Source of the DNA: Trueperaceae bacterium
Lineage (GTDB): Bacteria > Deinococcota > Deinococci > Deinococcales > Trueperaceae
Direction: 5' to 3'
Assembly: GCA_007130355.1 (NCBI GenBank)
Contig: SLSQ01000291.1
Location: 1-5,577, forward strand
Length of the DNA: 5,577 nucleotides
The notes below the pieces were generated by a model. It was not told where the DNA came from and searched no databases. It worked only from the letters and a program-made list of their open reading frames with translations. The position numbers and the translations under genes were made by a program. Shown piece after piece: positions 1 to 5,577 of this stretch (the first letter of the stretch is position 1; the number at the start of each line of letters is the position of its first letter).

Positions 1-1
1 G

Positions 2-499
2 CTCGAGATCCTCCGCGGCGAACTCGCCGCGCTGCAGGAGCGCCTCGCCGCCGCCGAAGCGAAGGCGGAGCGGGAGGAGGAGCGCGCGCTGCGCGCCCGT
101 GCGGAGCTGGACACCGTCCGTCGCCGCGCGGCGGGCGAGAAGGAACGCGCCCACGACGCCGGCGTCGACGAAGCGCTCGCGCCGGTCATGAGCGTGCACG
201 ACGACCTGCGCCGCGCGCTCGCCGCGGCCGACCAGGGGGGCGACCCGAGCGAGATCGTGCCCGGCGTCCGCTCCGTGCTCGAAGGCCTCGAGCGCGGCCT
301 CGCCCGGCTCGACGTACGTCGCGTCGGCGAGGTCGGCGACCCCTTCGACCCCGACCTGCACGAGGCGCTCACGACCGCGCCCGTCACGGACGGGGCCGAG
401 TCGAACACGATCGCCGACGTCTTCGAAGCCGGCTTCGTGCGGGGCGAGCGCCTGATCCGACCCGCCCGCGTCGTCGTCCACCACGACGACGGGACCTGA
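2..499 (+). CDS. grpE: GrpE, Hsp70 nucleotide-exchange factor (5' end outside window)
   Basis: GrpE is the cytoplasmic partner of DnaK that speeds ADP release in the DnaK-DnaJ-GrpE folding cycle. The frame is open from base 2, giving 165 residues, so the gene starts left of the window. Visible in order: a charged coiled-coil stretch (about residues 1-45 of the fragment) ending in AELDTVRRR, the family's conserved AELxNxRRR-like step; the helix SVHDDLRRAL (family pattern pVxDnLerAL); then the beta domain with GDPFDPDLHEAL and IADVFEAGF...RLIRPARVVV, both GrpE hallmarks. The ATG at 188 is internal, not the start, because conserved coiled-coil sequence continues upstream in frame. The C-terminus ends in a short HHDDGT tail. 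dnaJ follows 47 bases downstream on the same strand, so the two are probably cotranscribed, with dnaK expected upstream. Identity is very likely; the N-terminal length cannot be judged. Confidence 0.95.
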   Translation, partial: LEILRGELAALQERLAAAEAKAEREEERALRARAELDTVRRRAAGEKERAHDAGVDEALAPVMSVHDDLRRALAAADQGGDPSEIVPGVRSVLEGLERGLARLDVRRVGEVGDPFDPDLHEALTTAPVTDGAESNTIADVFEAGFVRGERLIRPARVVVHHDDGT

Positions 500-530
500 C
501 CCCCGTCCCCTAGGCGCACCGCCGGACCCG

Positions 531-542
531 GAAAGGAGGTGA
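531..542 (+). promoter_or_regulatory. Near-complete Shine-Dalgarno sequence of dnaJ
   Basis: GAAAGGAGGTGA matches the complement of the usual bacterial 16S rRNA 3' end over 12 consecutive bases. Seven bases separate the GGAGG core from the GTG at 547. This decides the dnaJ start and suggests strong independent initiation inside the operon, perhaps offsetting the GTG codon. It contrasts with the other four visible gene starts in the window, which have no recognisable ribosome binding site. Confidence 0.9.
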
Positions 543-546
543 CGAA

Positions 547-1545
547 GTGGCCGAATTCAAGGACTACTACGAGATCCTCGGCGTCCCCCGCGACGCCGAT
601 CAGGACGCGATCAAGCGCGCCTACCGCAAGGCGGCCGCCAAGCACCATCCCGACCGGAACCCGGGCGACGAAGGGGCCGAGGACCGCTTCAAGGAGGTCA
701 ACGAGGCGTACGCCGCCCTCTCCGACCCCGAGAAGCGCGCCGTCTACGACCGCTACGGACGCAGCGGACAGGTGCCGCCGCAAGGGACGTGGGGGCCGGC
801 CGGAGGCGCGCCCGGGGACGGCCGGACCGTCTGGACGCACGTCCAGGGCGGCGACGCCGCCGACTTCAGCGACTTCTTCCGCAGCCTCTTCGGCGGCGGC
901 TTCGGGTCGTTCGCCGAGGGCGACTTCGGCCCGGCGGGGGGCGGCGTCCGGACCTCCGGCGTCGCCGGAGGCCGGACCGATCCGTTCGGACGCGCTGCGC
1001 CCGCCCGACCCGCCGGCGCGAAAGGGCGTCTCGACCTCGACCTGGACACGGCGTTCCGCGGCGGCGACGTCTCGATCCGCGTCGGCGGGCGCGGCGTGAC
1101 CGTCACGGTGCCGGCCGGCGTGCGCGACGGCGCCACGCTCCGCCTGCGGGGCCAGGCGCCCGACGACGGCGACCTGATGCTCACCGTCCGGCACCGGCCC
1201 CACCCCGACCTCACCGTCGTCGGCGACGACGTCCGCACCGTCGTGCGGGTGCCCGACCACCTCGCGGCGCTCGGGGGAAGCACGACCGTCCCCACGCTCG
1301 ACGGACCGGTGCAGGTGACGGTCCCCTCCGGCAGCAGCAGCGGCCGCGTGCTGCGCCTGCGGGGCCAAGGGTGGCCGCGCAAGGGCGGCGGCCGGGGCGA
1401 CCAGCACGTCGAACTGCGCGTCACCGTGCCCGAGACGCTCGATCCGGAGCGACGCGAGGCGTACCGGCGGCTGCGCCGGCTCGACGCCCGGACGGAGGGC
1501 GCGGCCGCCGAGCGGGACGCCGATCCCGCCGAGCCGGTGTCCTGA
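547..1545 (+). CDS. dnaJ: DnaJ co-chaperone lacking the zinc-finger domain (class B / Thermus type)
   Basis: This 332-residue J-domain protein stimulates DnaK ATP hydrolysis and delivers unfolded clients in the cytoplasm. The J domain covers residues about 5-71 (DYYEILGV, basic helix KRAYRKAAAK, HPD at 34-36, FKEVNEAYAALSD, VYDRYG). A Gly/Phe-rich linker follows (about 74-150), including DFSDFFRSLFGGGFG at 106-120. Two beta-rich C-terminal substrate domains span about 158-300 (GVTVTVPAGVRDGATLRLRG; VQVTVPSG...LRLRGQGWP; GDQHVELRVTVPE). There are no CxxCxGxG motifs and no cysteine at all, so the zinc-finger domain of class A DnaJ is absent, as in CbpA and in Thermus DnaJ. The last 20 residues are a charged Ala/Glu-rich tail. 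The GTG start is set by the strong ribosome binding site. It follows grpE, so I name it dnaJ rather than cbpA; that choice rests on context. Confidence 0.93.
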   Translation: MAEFKDYYEILGVPRDADQDAIKRAYRKAAAKHHPDRNPGDEGAEDRFKEVNEAYAALSDPEKRAVYDRYGRSGQVPPQGTWGPAGGAPGDGRTVWTHVQGGDAADFSDFFRSLFGGGFGSFAEGDFGPAGGGVRTSGVAGGRTDPFGRAAPARPAGAKGRLDLDLDTAFRGGDVSIRVGGRGVTVTVPAGVRDGATLRLRGQAPDDGDLMLTVRHRPHPDLTVVGDDVRTVVRVPDHLAALGGSTTVPTLDGPVQVTVPSGSSSGRVLRLRGQGWPRKGGGRGDQHVELRVTVPETLDPERREAYRRLRRLDARTEGAAAERDADPAEPVS

Positions 1546-1645
1546 CCGCCGGCGCGGTCCGGTCGCACGCCTCGGCGCGGGGCCGGCAGGCACGTCCGGT
1601 GAGCGCCTAGAACGCGCGAGGGACGCCGCTTCCGACCCGCACGCT

Positions 1646-1685
1646 CATCTTCCGCCATCCGCGCTCATCCGCGCCCACGCTACGG
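1646..1685 (+). repeat. 10-bp-phased direct repeat upstream of the truncated foldase paralogue
   Basis: Consecutive decamers begin CATCTTCCGC at 1646, CATCCGCGCT at 1656 and CATCCGCGCC at 1666, with a degenerate CACGCTACGG at 1676 that runs into the -10 element. The 9-mer CATCCGCGC is exact in the second and third copies. The longer-range match CGCTCATC occurs at 1642 and 1662. A period near one helical turn, ending on a promoter, would suit side-by-side protein binding on one DNA face, but it could be a chance or relic microrepeat. No known operator is recognised. Confidence 0.5.
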
Positions 1686-1686
1686 T
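1679..1686 (+). promoter_or_regulatory. Predicted -10 promoter element of a leaderless gene
   Basis: GCTACGGT contains a TAnnnT-type -10 (TACGGT, 1681-1686), seven bases before the ATG at 1694. Transcription would start at or next to the A of the start codon. No Shine-Dalgarno lies upstream of that ATG, and no TTGACA-like -35 is visible. The same octamer sits in the same place before the genes starting at 2542 and 4261, and a one-base variant precedes the minus-strand gene starting at 4207. Confidence 0.65.
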
Positions 1687-1693
1687 CCGCCCC

Positions 1694-2386
1694 ATGCGAA
1701 CCCAACGCACCCCCATCCGCCCGTTCTTCGCCGCCCTCGCCCTGCTGCTCGGCACGATCTTCGCCGGGGCCGCCTGGGCGCAGGACGATCCGGTCGTCCT
1801 CTCGGTCGGCGACGAGGAGCGCACCCTCTCCCAGTTCGAGCAGCGCTTCGACATCGCGCTCCGCTCCGCCGCCGCTCAGCAGGGCGTCCCGATGGACGAC
1901 GAGGTCCGTGCGCAGCTCGAGGCGTACGCCGGTCCGTTCCTGGAGCAGCTCGCGCAGGAGCTCGTCTGGCTGAGCGAAGCGGACGACCGCGGCATCGAGA
2001 TCTCCGAAGCGGAGGTCGACGCGATCGTCGCCGAACTCCGCGGCGACGGCGACGACGCCGCCTTCGCCGAACTTCTCGACTCGAGCGGCATCGGCGACGT
2101 CGAGACGCTCCGCACCCTGGTCGAGGAGGGCGAACGCATCGGCCGTCTCCAAGAGGAACTCGCCGCCGACGTCGACGTGAGCGAGGAACAGGTCCGCGAG
2201 GCGTTCGAATCTTCGCCCGAGGCGAGCGAACTCGAGTTCGACACCGTCCGCGACCAGATCGAAGCGCAGCTGGTCAGCGCCGAGGTCCAGGCCGAACTGA
2301 ACGCGATCGTGGCCCAGGCCGACGTCGAGACCTTCCCCGAGCACCTTCCGTACGACACCGAACCGCAGGACCCCGTCGGAAACTGA
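1694..2386 (+). CDS. Exported SurA-like chaperone-domain protein without a parvulin domain
   Basis: This 230-residue protein has a Sec-type signal peptide: basic MRTQRTPIR, a hydrophobic core at about 11-26, and likely cleavage after AWA (residue 29). Residues 31-101 align without gaps to residues 33-103 of the parvulin foldase downstream, with 37 of 71 identical by hand count. The match continues through the helical region (EAEVDAIVAELRG; VSEEQVREA) typical of SurA/PrsA N-terminal domains. After about residue 174 it skips the catalytic domain and rejoins the partner at FDTVRDQIEAQLV and at VETFPEHLP against VTVYPERLG. It is therefore probably a holdase-type paralogue without isomerase activity; that role is inference. 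The mature part has no lysine and no cysteine and is very acidic (about 53 Asp/Glu against 11 Arg). The start is set by the -10 element seven bases upstream. A strong hairpin follows the stop. Confidence 0.8.
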   Translation: MRTQRTPIRPFFAALALLLGTIFAGAAWAQDDPVVLSVGDEERTLSQFEQRFDIALRSAAAQQGVPMDDEVRAQLEAYAGPFLEQLAQELVWLSEADDRGIEISEAEVDAIVAELRGDGDDAAFAELLDSSGIGDVETLRTLVEEGERIGRLQEELAADVDVSEEQVREAFESSPEASELEFDTVRDQIEAQLVSAEVQAELNAIVAQADVETFPEHLPYDTEPQDPVGN

Positions 2387-2448
2387 TCCGCCGGCACGAA
2401 GACGTCCGGAGTCGCCGCAGGCCGACCCGGCACGACTCCCCGAGAACG

Positions 2449-2482
2449 GACGACCGCCCCGCCCCCGAGCGGGGCGGTCGTC
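2449..2482 (+). terminator. Strong GC hairpin, probable terminator of the upstream gene
   Basis: There is a perfect 14-bp inverted repeat (GACGACCGCCCCGC and its complement) with a six-base loop CCCCGA at 2463-2468, about 60 bases after the stop at 2386. No T-run follows (next bases GTGCGCCT), so it departs from the classical intrinsic terminator. Such U-less hairpins are often seen after genes in GC-rich genomes. It would insulate the two paralogues, in keeping with the separate promoter of the second. Confidence 0.65.
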
Positions 2483-2496
2483 GTGCGCCTCGCGGC

Positions 2497-2519
2497 GCGG
2501 AGCGACCGTATCGCTCCGC
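2497..2519. promoter_or_regulatory. Palindrome over the expected -35 region of the parvulin gene (possible operator)
   Basis: The nine-base arms GCGGAGCGA and TCGCTCCGC are perfectly complementary around the five-base spacer CCGTA. The element ends ten bases before the -10 at 2529, so it covers where a -35 box would lie. Its size and symmetry suit a dimeric repressor or activator site. It could also act as a second stem after the hairpin at 2449-2482. No regulator family is recognised. Confidence 0.45.
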
Positions 2520-2525
2520 CCCGGC

Positions 2526-2534
2526 TGCTACGGT
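2526..2534 (+). promoter_or_regulatory. Predicted extended -10 promoter of the parvulin gene
   Basis: TGCTACGGT combines the extended -10 dinucleotide TG with TACGGT at 2529-2534, seven bases before the ATG at 2542. No Shine-Dalgarno is present. A GTG at 2533 is in frame but lies inside the -10 element, so the ATG at 2542 is the better start and the message is probably leaderless. Confidence 0.65.
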
Positions 2535-2541
2535 GCGGGCC

Positions 2542-3546
2542 ATGCGTACCGAACCCCGAACCCGCCCGATCGTCGTCCTGCTCCTCGCCGCCCTGGTCGC
2601 GACCGTCCTCGGGACCGCCGCGGCCCAGGACCCCGGCGACGACCCCGTCGTGCTGCGTGCCGGCGCCTATACCGAGACGCGGTCCGACTTCGACCTTCGG
2701 TTCGAAGCCGCCATGCGCAACGTGGCCGCCCAACAGGGCATGGAGCTGACCGACGAACTGCGTGCCGAGCTGGCTCCGTTCGCACCGTCGTTCCTCGAGC
2801 AGCGGGCCCAGGAGGTCGCGCTGCTGCGCGCCGCCGACCGTCGTGGCGTCACCGCCGACGAGGAGGCGGTCGACGCCGTCCTGGACGAGATCCGGGGCCA
2901 GTTCGGCGATGATCCGGAGGCGTTCCTGGCCGGCATCCGCCAGGCCGGCTTCGACGACGAGGCCGACCTGCGCGCGACCGTCCAGGAGGCGGAGTCGATC
3001 GACGCCCTGGTCCGCGCGCTCGAGGCGGAGATCGACCTGAGCGAACAGGAGGTCCGCACCGCCTACCTCGCCGACCGCGAGCGCTTCCGTACCGGCGATC
3101 AGGTCTGCGCCCGCCACATCCTGCTCGAAGCGGAGGCCGAAGCGGAGGCGGTGCTCGCCGACCTCGAGGCCGGCGCCGACTTCGGCGACGCCGCCCGCGA
3201 GCACACCGTCGACCCCTCCGGCGTAGAGACCGGCGGCGACCTCGGCTGCTTCGGCCGCGGCCGCATGGTGCCCGCGTTCGAGGAGGCCGTCTTCGCGGCC
3301 GAGGTCGGCGTGCCCACCGGACCGGTCGCGAGCGACTTCGGCCACCACCTGATCCTGGTCGAGGAACGTCAGGAGGGCGGGTTCGCTCCGTTCGCCGACG
3401 TCGAGGCCGACCTCCGCGACGAGCTGGTTCAGGACCGGATCGGCGCCGCCATCGGCCGAATCGTCGAACTCTCCGGCGTGACCGTCTACCCGGAACGGCT
3501 CGGCGTACCGGCCCCGCCGGCCACCGCGCCCGAAGCGGACGACTGA
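2542..3546 (+). CDS. Exported parvulin-type peptidyl-prolyl isomerase (SurA/PrsA-like foldase)
   Basis: This 334-residue foldase is predicted to act outside the cytoplasmic membrane, isomerising Xaa-Pro bonds and chaperoning exported proteins. A signal peptide has its hydrophobic core at about 10-25, with likely cleavage after residue 28 (TAAA|QD). No lipobox cysteine is present, so it is not a PrsA-type lipoprotein. A helical SurA-like N-terminal domain covers about 33-180. The parvulin domain covers about 187-276: VCARHILLE with His192, the GADFGDAAREHTVDPSG segment, GGDLGCFGRGRMVPAFEEAVF, and the closing DFGHHLILVEER with the His pair 269-270. A C-terminal helix (284-312) and a Pro/Ala tail follow. 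Cys189 and Cys236 are its only cysteines, and it has no lysine. It is a tandem paralogue of the gene upstream. It converges on pdxH with a 16-base gap. The class is secure; calling it surA or prsA would go beyond the evidence. Confidence 0.9.
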   Translation: MRTEPRTRPIVVLLLAALVATVLGTAAAQDPGDDPVVLRAGAYTETRSDFDLRFEAAMRNVAAQQGMELTDELRAELAPFAPSFLEQRAQEVALLRAADRRGVTADEEAVDAVLDEIRGQFGDDPEAFLAGIRQAGFDDEADLRATVQEAESIDALVRALEAEIDLSEQEVRTAYLADRERFRTGDQVCARHILLEAEAEAEAVLADLEAGADFGDAAREHTVDPSGVETGGDLGCFGRGRMVPAFEEAVFAAEVGVPTGPVASDFGHHLILVEERQEGGFAPFADVEADLRDELVQDRIGAAIGRIVELSGVTVYPERLGVPAPPATAPEADD

Positions 3547-3562
3547 CCGGGACGGGCCCGGC

Positions 3563-4207
3563 TCACGGCCCCAGCCGCACGCGCCGCCACGCCCCCTCCG
3601 GCGTCGCGCGCTCGAAGCGCACGCGGTCGTGCAGCCGGTCCTCCCGACCCTGCCAGAACTCGATCCGGTCCGGCACGATCCGGAAGCCGCCCCAGAAGTC
3701 GGGGCGTGGCACCGGTCCGTCCGGACCGAAGCGGTCGCGCGTCTCGGCGAGCCGACCCTCCAGTTCGGCCCGGTCGGCGACCGGGCGGCTCTGCGGCGAC
3801 GCCCACGCGCCCAGTCGGCTGCCGCGCGGCCGTTGCGCGAAGTAGGCGTCCGCCTCGTCGCTCGCGACCGGTCCGACCGGACCCTCGACGCGCAGTTGCC
3901 GCTCGAGCCCCGGCCACCAGAAGGTGGCGGCGGCGAACGGCACGCGCTGAAGCTCCACCGCCTTGCGGCTCGCGAGGTTCGTGTAGAACGCCAGGCCGCG
4001 CTCGTCCAGGCCCTTGCACAGCAGCATCCGGACCGAGGGCCGACCGTCGGCGTCGGAGCTGGCGAGCGCCATCGCGTTCGGTTCGGGCGCGCCCGCCTCG
4101 GCCGCCTCGTCCAGCCAGGCGCGCGCCGCGACGATCGGCGCGTCGCCCAGCCGCTCCTCGAGCAGGGTGCCGCGCCGATAGTCGACGCGCATCTGGTCCA
4201 TTCGCAT
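3563..4207 (-). CDS. pdxH: Pyridoxamine/pyridoxine 5'-phosphate oxidase
   Basis: PdxH is an FMN-dependent cytoplasmic enzyme that oxidises pyridoxamine or pyridoxine 5'-phosphate to pyridoxal 5'-phosphate, the last step of the de novo and salvage routes to vitamin B6 cofactor. The protein has 214 residues, close to the 218 of E. coli PdxH. Family motifs in order: MRVDYRRGTL (6-15), the FMN-binding segment VRMLLCKG (59-66), FYTNLASRKA (74-83), LERQLRVEG (101-109), QRPRGSRLGAWASPQS (125-140), PDFWGGFRIVP (169-179), EFWQG and the substrate-binding RLHDR (191-195), and the C-terminal RLGP. The frame is open further upstream, but residues before the ATG at 4207 are low-complexity Arg-rich and match nothing in the family. 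A TACGCT -10 lies seven bases before that ATG. It overlaps no neighbour: it converges on the foldase gene and diverges from the YyaL-type gene. Confidence 0.95.
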   Translation of the reverse strand: MRMDQMRVDYRRGTLLEERLGDAPIVAARAWLDEAAEAGAPEPNAMALASSDADGRPSVRMLLCKGLDERGLAFYTNLASRKAVELQRVPFAAATFWWPGLERQLRVEGPVGPVASDEADAYFAQRPRGSRLGAWASPQSRPVADRAELEGRLAETRDRFGPDGPVPRPDFWGGFRIVPDRIEFWQGREDRLHDRVRFERATPEGAWRRVRLGP

Positions 4208-4214
4208 GCGTCGC

Positions 4215-4222
4215 AGCGTAGC
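4215..4222 (-). promoter_or_regulatory. Predicted -10 promoter element of pdxH
   Basis: On the minus strand this reads GCTACGCT, with the TACGCT hexamer at 4220-4215, seven bases before the pdxH ATG at 4207. No Shine-Dalgarno is visible. The preceding bases, CACGCTACG, equal those before the -10 at 1681. It is predicted to give a leaderless pdxH transcript and selects 4207 over the in-frame ATG at 4192. Confidence 0.6.
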
Positions 4223-4245
4223 GTGCCCCGAGCGCCGGAACCGGT

Positions 4246-4254
4246 TGCTACGGT
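4246..4254 (+). promoter_or_regulatory. Predicted extended -10 promoter of the YyaL-type gene
   Basis: TGCTACGGT, with TACGGT at 4249-4254, is identical to the nine bases at 2526-2534. It lies six bases before the GTG at 4261, with no Shine-Dalgarno, so the message is probably leaderless with a GTG start. It stands back to back with the pdxH -10, only 28 bases apart, so upstream contacts of the two promoters must overlap. The short palindrome AACCGGTT (4239-4246) lies between them. Confidence 0.62.
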
Positions 4255-4260
4255 GCCGTC

Positions 4261-5577
<1,317 letters not shown>

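Noticed and set aside
1544..1559. Short hairpin GACCGC-CGGC-GCGGTC at the dnaJ stop codon, possible terminator
   Set aside because: It has only six base pairs, overlaps the stop codon and has no T-run. Such stems are common by chance at this GC content.
753..1658. Minus-strand frame of 301 codons opposite dnaJ
   Set aside because: It is an Arg/Pro/Ser-rich shadow of the dnaJ coding strand with no motif. dnaJ itself is certain.
1607..2344. Minus-strand frame of 245 codons opposite the short foldase paralogue
   Set aside because: It is exactly antisense to a gene with a clear signal peptide and a paralogue. Its repetitive Leu/Asp/Glu/Arg translation mirrors the sense codons, and no initiation signal is seen.
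2533..2541. GTG at 2533 as an alternative start of the parvulin gene, three residues upstream
   Set aside because: It overlaps the predicted -10 element and has no ribosome binding site. The ATG at 2542 matches the MRT start of the paralogue.
3128..3151. Tandem 12-base repeat (GAAGCGGAGGC plus one variable base) inside the parvulin gene
   Set aside because: It encodes a Glu-Ala run in a surface helix of the parvulin domain. The length fits family members with EAEA-type helices, so it is ordinary coding repetition.
3547..3571. Possible bidirectional terminator between the foldase gene and pdxH
   Set aside because: Only competing 5-bp stems (CCGGG/CCCGG and GGGCC/GGCCC) can be drawn, and there is no T-run on either strand. 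They are too weak to call.

Overview
This is a very GC-rich chromosomal window with six protein genes, two of them cut by the window edges. The order is grpE (3' part), dnaJ, a short SurA-like exported protein, a full-length exported parvulin foldase, pdxH on the minus strand, and the 5' part of a YyaL/SPATA20-type gene. I see no RNA gene, CRISPR array, transposase or phage gene. No intergenic stretch exceeds about 155 bases.

The likeliest source is a member of the Deinococcota (Thermus/Deinococcus/Truepera side). The main reason is that the DnaJ directly behind grpE has J domain, G/F region and C-terminal substrate domains but no cysteine-rich zinc-finger domain, as known for the dnaK-grpE-dnaJ operon of Thermus. 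Leaderless, -10-only gene starts also fit, although Actinobacteria use these too. The assignment is inference.

Left part (1-1545): the tail of a cytoplasmic Hsp70 co-chaperone operon. GrpE is the nucleotide-exchange factor and DnaJ the ATPase-stimulating co-chaperone; dnaK is expected just outside the window. dnaJ has an exceptionally complete Shine-Dalgarno sequence.

Middle (1546-3546): two tandem paralogues, each with its own signal peptide and promoter. The second is a SurA/PrsA-like peptidyl-prolyl isomerase. The first keeps the matching N- and C-terminal chaperone parts but lacks the parvulin domain, with about 100 residues missing between alignable flanks. Both are strongly acidic and contain no lysine. 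A strong hairpin separates the two genes, and a palindrome lies at the expected -35 region of the second.

Right part (3547-5577): pdxH (pyridoxamine/pyridoxine 5'-phosphate oxidase) converges on the foldase gene with a 16-base gap. It diverges from the YyaL-type gene across only 53 bases.

The most useful cross-cutting observation concerns the four genes outside the grpE-dnaJ operon. All four have the same core, GCTACG(G/C)T, 6-7 bases before the start codon and no Shine-Dalgarno. This points to leaderless transcription and fixes the chosen starts. I found nothing that I would call a new multi-gene system; the truncated foldase paralogue next to its complete partner is the best candidate for new biology.
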